A stretch of 64,000 nt of DNA from positions 114,866-178,865 of the forward strand of contig JAULAV010008683.1 in assembly GCA_030789695.1 (NCBI GenBank), written 5' to 3'. The notes under the pieces are model-generated. The model ran no database searches and was not told the DNA's origin. It was given only the letters and a program-made list of their open reading frames with translations. A program made the translations under genes and the position numbers. Shown here one piece after another: positions 45,622 to 57,230 of this stretch (its first letter is position 1; each line of letters begins with the position of its first letter). Source of the stretch: Scilla litardierei (lineage: Eukaryota > Streptophyta > Magnoliopsida > Asparagales > Asparagaceae).

Positions 45622-47202
45622 TTTATCTAGTAGAGAACAAATATGCATGAATTAATAATTTAAACATAAACATTTTCATGCGGAGGCAATATTAATATGA
45701 AGGGCTAATTGTGTGGATCGGCCATTCCCATATAAATAAGAGTCCAAAGTCCCATTACATTCCATATTACATAAATGAAAGATTTAAAAAGAAATTACAA
45801 CTTTGGAAACCCCCGTGGGTCCCATATAAGATCTTCAGCTTCAATTGTGGCCTCCATTTCCATGGAAAATAGTCTTCGGTCTTGGACATTTACATAAATT
45901 CCTCACTACAATTTCTCTCAAAAATAAAAGAAAATTGCGAAAAGTAAAATGTGGGACTTAAACAGCTGATCCAAAAAATCGCATTTAGTCATTCATGCAG
46001 AAATATTGTGCTCATCAACATTTTCATTCACTAACATCGCAGGCAGTTATATTCGCATGAGGATAAATAATTTAATCACTTAATAATTATTGGACCACTG
46101 GGCAACGTCATACACCGTTAGTTTAGGTAACTAACGGTAGAGCGGTCGCATGATCTTCCTAATTATTAAGCTTAAATATAATGCACAACCACACATAAAT
46201 TATCCATAGAATAAGCCAGTGATGTAAAGCATGTATAGATGATTTTGTAAAAGAAATCATTTGATGCATGGGTGTAAAAATTTGGGTTTAATCAACGAAT
46301 TGAAAAAGAGCCCAAATGCGACATGTTTATGTAAAAGGGAAAAGTTTTCCTTTTTAATACATCCCCAATAACCCCCCAATAATCCCTAATATCCCTTATA
46401 AGTCCACTTATTTTCTCATTATATATCGTGATTTTTCACGAATTTTTAGGCCCACAAACGCCCTTTTTAATTAATTTTTAGCCCAAAAAGCCTTTAAGGC
46501 TTATTTTTAGCATTCCCCCGTTTTTTGAAACAAAGCCTGCCTGAGGCCCGCAGTTTACTTGCGGGCTTCAGGCCCGCAAGGCATCAATTTTTGTTGAATC
46601 TGGGCTTCCGGCCCAGTACCGTTTGGGGCAGTAGCTAGGGTTAGCCACCGCCGCCCCATGACTGTCGCTTGTGGGCGGTTGGGGGGGGCACCGGCCACCA
46701 CCTCGGGGGGTTTGCGACCGGGGGCACCGGTCGCCCCCTGCAGGGGGAAGCGGTTGCGGGCGCCGGCCACCCCCTGCAGGGGGGTGCGGTCGGGAGGCGC
46801 CGGCTGCCCCCCTGCAGGGGGGTGCGGCCGGAGGGGGGTTGGGGAGATGGCCGGCTGTGAGGCCGTCGTCGGGCATGGGGTAGGGTTTACACAAGAAAAA
46901 ACCCTTAAAATATGATTTTTGGGACGAAAAAGTTCGTCTTTTTAAGGCGATTAGCAATCCCCATATCGATCTTACGAGATCCATGGTAGATCAATGATAC
47001 ATATAATAAAAACATCGTTTTAGCGATTTTTACCTCTATATCCATCCTCCGGATATAGCGACGGTTCAATGAAGCCCTATGCAGATGACGACGCTCGATT
47101 GAGGAAGCCTTGCACCGCGCGCGTGGATCTCCCGTCTCCCTTCGCCTTCGCAATGATCGAAAAATTTTTGTGGAAAATTTTTCGAGGCTCGTGCTGATAA
47201 CG
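45622..47202 (-). other. Copia leader (PBS to gag)
   Basis: About 1.58 kb without a supported gene. Next to the LTR, the minus strand reads CGTTATCAGCACGAGCC, a common copia primer-site form (47202-47186). The half near gag is AT-rich. A GC-rich island with palindromes lies at 46660-46850. ORFs of 80-138 codons in the GC-rich island occur on both strands and in several frames and are compositional. Confidence 0.75.
46734..46822. repeat. Three perfect palindromes CCCCCTGCAGGGGG, ~37 bp apart
   Basis: Perfect palindromes at 46734-46747, 46770-46783 and 46807-46822 (the last extended by one pair) sit in a degenerate ~37-bp tandem repeat that also carries CGCCGGCC-type motifs. They lie in the copia leader. 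Confidence 0.88.
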
Positions 47203-47347
47203 TGTTATGAATCAACTACTGGTGAGAGGAACCCCAGCCCTTTATTTATAGGCATGGTATGAGAGTAGAAAGTTAGAATACATAGATATGGGCGTATCTC
47301 TAAGATACACGCAATCCTAACCGACTCTAGTATTTCCATTCACAACA
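47203..47347 (-). repeat. 5' LTR of the copia element (145 bp)
   Basis: On the minus strand it runs from TGTTGTGAATGG to TCATAACA (TG...CA), contains CCTATAAATAAAGGG as a TATA box, and is followed directly by the PBS. It is short, as in several copia lineages. Confidence 0.85.
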
Positions 47348-50300
47348 CTCTTATTTTCCAGTTGAAGATGACGATCTTTTATTAAATGATATTATTTTTG
47401 TCCTAATTTTGTCTTCTCTTAAATTCCAGTTGAAGATGGCGATCATCCAGTTCCAACGGACTTTTTTGCGGATTTTTCTGAGCTACGGCCTATTTTCCAC
47501 ATTTTTGGAAGATATGGATCGTTTAATTAAATGATATGATATTTTGGCCTAAGTTTGTCTTTTCTTATTTTCTAGTTGAAGATGGAGATCTCCAGTATCC
47601 AACAGACATTTTTGTGGATTTTTCTGAGTTTGGGGCAATTCCTACATTTTTTGGAAGATATGTTTCTTTTTATTAAACGACGTGATTTTTTGGCATAATT
47701 TGTCTTCTTCTGTTTTTCAGTTGAATATGTCGATTTTTCGGTTCCAACGGACATTTTGGCGGATTTTTCTAAGCTCGAAGCAATTTTTCAACATTTTCTG
47801 GAAGATATGGATCTTTTTATTAAATGATATGATTTTTGCCCTAATTTTGTTTTTTCTTAATTTTTAGTTGATGGCGATCTTCTGGTTCCAACAGAAATTT
47901 TTACGGATTTTCTGAGCTCCAGTATATTTTCTAAATTTTCTGGAAGATATGGATCGTTTTATTAAATGATATGATGTTTTGGCCTATTTTTTCTTCTCTT
48001 ATTTTAAGTTGAAAAGTGCGATCTCTCGGTTCTAACGGACATTTTTGCGGATTTTTCTGAGTTCGGAGCTATTTTCTACATTTCTTGGGTTACATTTATC
48101 TTTATAATAAATGATATGATTTTCTTACCCTAATTTTGTCTTCTCTTATTTTTTATTGAAGATGGATATCTCCTCATTCCAACAGACTTTTTTGCGGATA
48201 TTTCTAAACTCGAGGCTATTTTCTACATTTTCTAGACGTTACATTGCCTTTTATTAAATTATATGATTTTTATAACCTAAGTTTTGCTTATCTTATTTTT
48301 CAGTTGAAGATGACGATCTCCCAGTTCCATCGGACATCTTTGCGGTTTTTTTCTGAGCTCCGGCCTATTTTCTACATTATCTGGATGACATGAATAGTTT
48401 TATTAAATGATATGATTTTTGGCCTAATCTTGTTTTCTCTGATTTTTTTAAGTTGAAAATTCCGATCTCATGCTTACAACTGACATTTTTCCGAGTTTTC
48501 TGAGCTTGGAGCTATTTTCTGCATTTTCTGGAAGATATGGATCTTTTTATTAAATGATATAATTTTTTGGTTTAAGGTTGTCTCTCTTATTATTTTTTTC
48601 ATTGAAGATAGCGATCTCCCGGTTCTAACTGACATTTTTGCATATTTTTATGAGATCTGGGCTATTTTCTACATTTTCTGTAAGATATTGATATTTATAT
48701 TAAATTATATGATTTTTATAGCATAATTTTGTCTTCTCTTATTTTTTTTCAGTATAACATGGCGATCTCCCTGTTTCAACGGAAATTTTTTGCGAATTTT
48801 TGAGCTTGGTGTAATTTTCTACATTTTATTGAAGATATAAGTCTATATATTAAATGATATGGTTTTTAGGTTCTAATTGTGTCTTTTCTTATTTTTCTAT
48901 TGAACATGGCGATCTCTCGGTTCCAACTGACAATTTCTCGGATTTTTATGTGTTCGGTGCTATTTTCTAAATTTTATGAAGGATATAGATCTTTTTATTA
49001 AATGATTGATTTTATCGTCTCAGTTTATCTTCTCTTATTTTTCAGTTGAAGATGGCGTCTCCTAGTTCAAACAGAAATTTTTGTGAATTTTTATGAGCTC
49101 GTGACTATTTTCTGCATTTTCTGGAAGATATGGATCGTTTAATATGATTTTTTTTACCGAATATTGGCTGCTTTTATTTTTTCGTTGAAGATGTTGATCT
49201 CTTGGTTCCAACAGACATTTTTCCGAGTTTGTTGAGCTACGTGCTACTTTCTACATTTTCTGTAGGATATGGATCTTTATAAATGATATGATTTTTATAA
49301 CCTAATTTTATCATCTCTTATTTTTCATTTGAGGATTGTGATCTCCAGGCTCCAACGGACTTTTTTTCAGATTTTTCTAAGGTCAAGTTTATTTTGTATA
49401 TTTTTGAAAGGTGTTTATTTTTTATTAAATGATATGATTTTTGGCCTAATTTTTTCTTCGCTTCTATTTTCAGTTCAAGAAGGCGATCTCCCGGCTCCAA
49501 CAGACTTTTTTGCTGTTTTTCTAAGCTCGGGGCTATTTTCTACATTTTCTGTAGAAATATATTATATTAAATGATATTATTTTTGTAGCCTAATTTTACC
49601 TTCTCTTATTTTCTTCAGTTGAATATGACGATCTCCCAGTTCCAACGAACATTTTGCGAACTTCTTTGAGCTCCAGACTATTTTCTATATTTTCTGGAAT
49701 ATATGGATCTTTTTGTTAAATGATACGATTTTTGGCCTAATTTTGTCTTCCATTTTTTCAGTTGAAGATGACAATCTCCCAGTTCCAACGTTTTTGCAGA
49801 TTTTTCTGAGCTCAGTGTTATATTTTACATTTTATGTAAGGTATGGATCGTTATATTATATGATATGATTTTTAAATCCTAATTTTGTCTGCTCTTATTT
49901 TTCAGTTGTAGATGGCGATCTCCCGGTTCCATCAGATATTGTTGAAGATTTTTTTGAGCTCGGGATTATTTTTCACATTTTCTGGATGATATGTATGTTT
50001 TATTAAATGATATGGTTCTTATAATCTAAGTTTCTCTTCGCTTATTTTTCAGTTCAAGATGGCGATCTCCCTGTTCCAACAGATATTTTTGTTGATTTTT
50101 CTGAGCTCAGTGCTATTTCCTAAATTTTTTTGAAAGATATTGATCATTTTTAAATGCTAGGATTTTTGGCCTAATTTTCTATTCTCTTATTTTTTAGTTG
50201 AAGACGGCGATCTCCCGGTTCCGAAGGACATTTTTGCATATATTTCCCGAGCTCAGAACTATTTTCTGTATTTTTTGGAAGATTTGGATCTTTTGTATTG

Positions 50301-51659
50301 AAATATATAATTTTTATAGCCTAATTTTGTCTCCACTTATTTTGCAGTTGAAGATGGTGACCTCCCAGTTTCAACTAACATTTTTGTATATTTTTCTGAG
50401 ATCGAGTGTAATTTTATATTTTCTATAGGATAAGGATCTTATTATTAAATGATATGATTTTTATAGCCAGATTTTGACTTCGCTTATTTTTTCAGTTTAA
50501 GATTGCGATCTCCCAGTACCAACGAACATTGTTGCAGATTTTTCTTGCCTCGTGCACATTTCTACTTTTTGTGGAAGATAGTATCTTTTTATTAAATTAT
50601 ATGATTTTTTGGCTTTATTTTGCCTACTCTTATTTTTCTGTTGAATATGGATATCTTTTGGTTCCAACGAAAATTTTTTGCGGATTTTTCTAAGCTTAGG
50701 GCTATTTTCTACATTTTCTAGAAAGTATAGATCTTTTTATTAAATGATATGATATTTTTAGCCTAATTTGTCTTCTCTTATTTTTCACTTGAAGATGGCA
50801 GTCTCCCAGTTCCAACGGACATTTATGCGAATTTTTTGACTTCGATGCTATTTTCTATATTTTCTGAAAGGTATTAGTCGTTTTATTAAATGATATGATT
50901 TTGGGCCTAATTTTATATCTTCATATTTTTTCTTTAATAATGGGGATCTCCCGGTTCCAACGGATATTTTTGCGCATTTTTCTTAGCTATGTGCCATTTT
51001 CTGTATTATTTGGAAGATATTGACCGTTTTATTAAATGATATGATTTTTTGGCCAAATTTTGTTTCCTTTTTTGATAAATTTAGCGATCCCCTGGTTCCA
51101 ACAGATATTTTTTATGATTTTTCTGAGCTCTTGGTTATTTTCTGTATTATTTGAAAGATATCGACCGGTTTATTGATATGATTTTTTGTTCGAATTTTGT
51201 TTTCTTTTTTGTTAAATTTATTGATCTCCCGGTTCCAACAGATATTTTTGCAGATTTTTCTGACATTGGGGATATTTTCTACTTTTTATGGAAAATAAGA
51301 ATTGTTATATTAAATGATATGATTTTATTGCCAAATTTTGTCTTCTCGTATTTTTCAGTTTAATATAGCGATCTCCCGGTTCCAACAGAAATTTTTATGG
51401 ATTTTCTGAGCTCGGTGCTTATTTCTTTATTTTGAAGGAAGATATGGATCTTTTTATTAAATTATATGATTTTATATATTAAGTTTGTTTTCTTTTATTT
51501 TTAAGTTGAAGATGCGAGCTCCCGGTGTTCCAACTTATATTTTTATGGATTTTTCTGTGGATGGTGCTATTTTCTACATTTTATAGAAGATAAGGATCTT
51601 TTTATTAAATGATATTATTTTTATAACCTAAGTTTGTCTTCTCTTATTTTTCAATTGAA

Positions 51660-52145
51660 GATGGAGATCTTTATATTAAATTTTATGATTTTTTGGCTTA
51701 ATTTTGTCTTCTGTTATATTTTACTTGAAAATTGCATTCTCTCCTTCCCAATGACATTTTTGCTGATTTTTCTGAGCTCCAGCCTATTTTCCATATTTTC
51801 TGAAGATATGCATTGTTTTATTAAATGATATGATTTTTGGCCTAATTTTGTCTTCTTTTATTTTCCAATTGAAGTTGGCGATCTCCCGGTTCCAACAGAC
51901 ATTTTTGCCGATATTTTTGAGTTCCGGGCTTTTTTCGACATTTTCGAGAAGATATGGAACATTTAATTAAATGATATCAGAGAAGACAAAATTAGGCCAA
52001 AAAATGTTGGAACGGGGAAATCGCCTTCTTCAACTGAAATATAAGAGAAGACAAAATTTGGAAACATGAAATCCCCATCTTCATCAATACAAAAGTCTAT
52101 TGTCACCGGGATATCGCCATCTTCAACTGAAAATATTGTTATATA
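51660..52145. repeat. Higher-order satellite module with inverted block
   Basis: A short monomer (GGAGATCTTTATATTAAATT), a GCATTCTCTCCTTCCCAATG monomer, a TTGGCGATCTCCCGGTTCCA monomer, then the inverted block at about 51976-52136. Confidence 0.85.
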
Positions 52146-53564
52146 CCGTTTTCTGAGCTTGGTGCTATTTTCTACATTTTAGGAAAGATATGGATCTTTT
52201 TATTAAATGATATGATTTTTCTAGTCTAAATTTGTCTTCTCTTATTTTCTAGTTGAAGATGACGATCTTCTGGTTCCAATAGAAATTTTTACGGATTTTT
52301 CTGAGTTCCGGCATATATTCCACATTTTTGGAAGAAATGGGTCGTTTTATTAAATGATATGATATTATGTCCTAATTTTATCTCCTCTTATGTTCCAGTT
52401 GAAGATGGCGATCTCCCGGTTCCAACGGACATTTTTGCATATTTTTATGAGCTCGGTGCTATTTTCTACATTTTCTCGAAGATAGGAATCTTTTTATTAC
52501 ATTATATGATTTTGGTAGGCTAATTTTGTCTTCTCTTATTTTTTTAGTCGAACATGGCAATATCCCGGTTCCAACTGACATTTTTATCGATATTTCTAAG
52601 CTCAAGAATAGTTTCTATATTTTCTGTAAGATGTAGATCTTTTTATTAAATGATATGATTTTTCTATCCTAATTTTGTCTTCTCTTATTTTTCAATTGAA
52701 GATGGCAATCTCCCAGTTCCAATGGAAATTTTTGCGAATTTTTCTGACCTCGACTCTATTTTCTACGTTTTATTGTCGATATGGGATTTTTTAAATGATA
52801 TGATTTTATAGCCTACGTTTATCTTCACTTATTTTTCACTTGAAGATGGCGGTTTCCCAGTTCCAACGGATATTTTTGGGGATTTTTCTGAACTCGGTGC
52901 TATTTTTTGTACTTCTGGAAGATATCGAATGTTTTATTAAACTTTATGATTTTTTTGGCCTAATTTTGTCTTCTTTTATTTTTCTCATTGATGATGACGA
53001 TCTCCAGGAACCAACAAAAATTTTTGCGGATTTTTCTAAGCTATGGCCAATTTTCTGTATTATCTGGAAGATATCGAACGTTTTATTAAATGATAAGATT
53101 TTTGGCCTAATTTTGTCTTCTCTTTTTTCGTTAAATCTGGGATCTCCCTGTTTGACGGTTATTTTTACGGATTTTTCTTAGCTCGGAGATATTTTCTACA
53201 TTTTATGGAAAGTTAGAATCTTTATGTTAATGATATGATTTTTATTGCCAAATTTGTCTTCTCTTATTTTTCAGTTGAACATCGCGATCTCCCAGTTCCA
53301 ACGAACATTTTTTTCAGATTTCTGAGCTCAGTGCTATTTTCTCCATTTTTATATAAGATGTAGATCTTTTTATTAAATTATATGCTTTTGATAGCTTAAG
53401 TTTGTCTTCTATTATTTTTAAGTTGAAGATGACGATCTCCTGGTTCCAATAGACATTTTTGCAGATTTTTCTGAGCTCAGGGCTGTTTTCTACATTTTAT
53501 GTATGATATGGATCTTTTTATTAAATGATATGATTTTAATAACCTAAATTTGTTTTCTTTTATT

Positions 53565-54040
53565 ATTAAATGATATGATTTTTGGTCTAATTGTGTCTTC
53601 TCTTATATTTCAGTTTAAGATGGCATTCTTTTGGTCCCAAAGGAAATTTTTACAGATTTTTCTGAGCTTCAGGCTATTTTCCACATTTTCTGGAATATAT
53701 GGAAAGTTTTATTAAATGCAAGGATTTTTTGACCTAATTTTGTCTTCTCTTAATTTCCAGTTGAAGCTGGCAATCTCTTGGTTCCAGTGGGCATCTTTGT
53801 GAATATTTCTGAGCTCCGATATATTTTCCATATTTTCTGGAATATATGGATCATTATCTTAAATGATATCAGAGAAGACAAAATTAGGCCAAAAATGTCC
53901 ATTTGAACCGGGAAATTGCCATCTTCAACTGAAATATAAGGGAAGACAAAATTCGGAACCGGGAAATCGCCATCAGCAATTATAAAAATGTCTGTTATAA
54001 CCGGGATATTGCCATCTTCAACTGAAAATATTTTATATAT
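53565..54040. repeat. Higher-order satellite module with inverted block
   Basis: A short monomer remnant, a GGCATTCTTTTGGTCCCAAA monomer, a CTGGCAATCTCTTGGTTCCA monomer, then the inverted block at about 53867-54033. Confidence 0.85.
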
Positions 54041-55163
54041 CATTTTCAGAGCTTGGTCCTCTTTTATACATTTTAAGAAAGATATTGATCATTTTATAAA
54101 TTGATATGATTTTTCTAGCCTAAATTTATCTTCCCTTATTTTCCAAGTTGAAGATGGCGATCTTTTTATTAAATGATACGATTTTTTGGCTTAATTTTGT
54201 CTCTTTTATATTCCAGTCGAAGATAGCGATCATCCGGTTCCAACGGACATTTTTGCAGATTTTTCTGAGCTCCAATCTATTTTCCACATTTTGGAAGATA
54301 TGGATCGTTTTATTAAATGACATGATATTTTGGTCTAATTTTGCCTTTTCTTATTTTTTCCAGTTGAAGATTGTGATCTCCCGGTTCCAATGGACATTTT
54401 TGCAGATTTTTCTAAGCTCGAGATTATTTTCCACATTTTCTAGATGATTTGGATCTTTTTATTACATTATAAGATTTTTGAAGCCTAATTTTGTTTTCTC
54501 TTATTTTTCACTTTAAGATGGCGATATCCCAGTTCCAACAGACATTTTGGCCGATATTTCTGAGCTCGGGACTATTTTCTACATTTTTTGTAAGATATGG
54601 ATCTTTTAATTAAATGATGTGATTTTTCTAGCCTAGTTTTCTCTTCTTTTATTTTTCAATTGATTGTGGCGATCTCCCGGTTCAAACGGAAATTTTTGCT
54701 GATTTTTCTGAGCTCGAGTCTATTTTCTACATTTTATGAAAGATATGTATTTTTATTAAATGATAAGATTTTTGGCCTAATTTTGTGCTCTTCTTTTTTC
54801 GGTTAAAGAAGGCAATCTCCCAGTTCCAACTTACTTTTTTGCTAATTTTTCTAAGCTCAGGGCTATTTTCTTCATTTTCAGTAAGATATGGATGTTTATA
54901 TTAAATGGTATGATTTTTATAGCCTAATTTTATCTTCACTTTTTCCAGTTGAATATGACGATCTCCCGGTTCCAACGGACATTTTGCGGACTTCTCTGAG
55001 CTAAGGACTATTTCTACATTTTCTGGAAGATATGGATCCTTTTATTAAATGATATGATTTTTGGCCTCATTTTGTCTTTCTTTTTTCAGTTGAAGACCAC
55101 GATCTCTCGGTTCCAAAAAACATTTTTGCGAATTTTTCTGAGCTCGATGCTATATTTTACATT

Positions 55164-55237
55164 TTCTGTAAGATATGTAACCTTATATTAAATGATATGA
55201 TTCTGTAAGATATGTAACCTTATATTAAATGATATGA
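55164..55237 (+). repeat. Perfect 37-bp tandem duplication within a monomer
   Basis: TTCTGTAAGATATGTAACCT plus the following 17 bases occurs twice back to back (55164-55200 and 55201-55237) without a mismatch. It is a recent slippage or repair event. Confidence 0.9.
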
Positions 55238-56744
55238 TTTTTAAATCCTAATTTTGTTTTCTTTTATTTTTCATTTGTTGATGGCGATCTCCCGGTTCCA
55301 TCGGATATTGTAGCAGATTTTTCTGAGCTTGGGCTATTTTCTACATTTTCTGCAAGATATGGATGTTTTATTAAATGATATGATTTTTTTAACCTCAGTT
55401 TCTCTTCTCTTATTTTCAGTTGAAAATGGCGATCTCCCAGTTTCGATGGATATTGTTGCTGATATTTCTGAGTTTGGGGCCATTTCCAAAAAATTTTAAA
55501 CGATATTGATCTTTTTGTTAAATATTAGGATTTTTGGCCTAATTTTCTATTCTCTTTTTTTCAGTTGAAGATGGAGATCACACGGTTCCAACGGACGTTT
55601 TTGCGTATTTTTCCTGAGCTCGGAACTATTTTCTGCATTTTTTGAAAGATATGGATCTTTTGTATTGAAATATATTATTTTACAGCCTAATTTTGTCTCC
55701 TCTTATTTTTCATTTTAAGATGGCGACCTCCCGGTTTCCAACAGACATTTTTTGCAGATTTTTATGAGCTCAAGTGTATTTTTACATTTTTTAAAGGACA
55801 TGGATCTTTTACTTATATGATATGATTTTTATAGCCTAATTTTGTCTTCTCTTATTTTTCATTTGAAAATGGTGATCTCACAGTTCAAATGGAAATTTTT
55901 GCAGATTATCTAAACTCGATGCTATTTTCTACATTTATTGTACATATGGATTTTTTTTATTAAATGATATGATTTTTATAGCCTAATTTTGTCTTCTCTT
56001 ATTTTTCACACAAAGATTCTGATTTCCCGGTTCCAACAGAAATTATAGCAGATTTTCTTTCCTCGTGGATATTTTCTATATTTTCTAGAAGATAACGATC
56101 GTTTTATTAATGCTATGATTTTTTTTGTTTAATTTTGTCCTTTCTTAGATTTTTCGTTGATGATGGTGATCTCCCAATTCCCACAGATATTTTTGAGAAT
56201 TTTCTTAGCTCTGGGCTTTTTTGTATTATCTGGAAGATATCGGTCGTTTTATTAAATGATATGATATTTTGGCCTAATTTTCTCTTCTCTATATTTCGTT
56301 AAATTTTGTGCTCTCCTGTTTTTGACGGATATTTTTGCGTATTTTCTGAGCTCAGGGATATTTTCTACATTTTATGGTAAATAATAATCTTTTTATTAAA
56401 TGATATAATTTTTATTGCTTAATTTTGTCCTCTTTATTTCAGTTGAACATACCGATCTACCGACTCTAACAGATATTTTTGCGGATTTTCTGAGCTCTTT
56501 GCTATTTTCTTTATTTTATAGAAGATATGAATCTTTTTATTAAATGATATAATTTTTACAGCTTACGTTTGTCTTCTATTATTTTTTAAGTTAAGATGGC
56601 GATCTCCGGTTCCAATAGACAATTTTACAGATTTTTCTAAGCATCGGGCTACTTTCTACAATTTATGGAAGATATGTATCTTTTTATTAAATGATATGAT
56701 TTTTATAACCTAAGTTTGTCTTTTCTTATTTTCCATTTGACGAT

Positions 56745-57230
56745 GGCGATCTTTAAATTGAATGATTTGATTTTTTGGCCAAATTTTGTATTCTCTAATA
56801 TTTCAGTTGAAGATGGCCTTCTTTCGGTCCCAACTGACATTTTTGCGGAATTTTTTGAGCTACGGGCTATTTTCCGCATTCTCTGGAAGATATGGATGGT
56901 TTTATTAAATGATATGATTTTGGCCTAATTTTGTCTTCTCTTATTTTTCATTAGAAATTGGCGATCTCCCAGTTCCAAAGGACATTTTTGCAGATATTTT
57001 TAAGATACTGGCTATTGGTCAAATTTTCTGGAATATATGGATCATTTTATTAAATGATATCAGAGCAGACAAAACTAGGCCAGAAAGTGTCCGTTGGAAC
57101 TGGGAAATCGCCATCTTCAACTGAAATATAAGAGAAGGTAAAATTCGGAACCGGGAAATCACCATCTTCATCAATAAAAATGTCCGCTGTAACAATATAT
57201 CGACATTTTCAACTAAAAATATTTTTATAT
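56745..57230. repeat. Higher-order satellite module with inverted block
   Basis: A short monomer, a GGCCTTCTTTCGGTCCCAAC monomer, a TTGGCGATCTCCCAGTTCCA monomer, then the inverted block at about 57055-57220. Confidence 0.85.

Larger units (their letters stand above)
44951..47347 (-). mobile_element. 5' end of a Ty1/copia retrotransposon, 3' part lost
   Basis: Read on the minus strand, a 145-bp LTR (47347-47203), PBS-like site, ~1.55-kb leader and the first ~223 codons of gag are present. The element is cut at 44951 by the end of the chromovirus LTR, and the rest is not found in the window. The LTR abuts satellite at 47348. Confidence 0.88.

Noticed and set aside
46555..46984. Pro/Arg/Gly-rich ORFs on both strands
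   Set aside because: The ORFs overlap in several frames on both strands of a GC-rich repeat with palindromes. Composition explains them.
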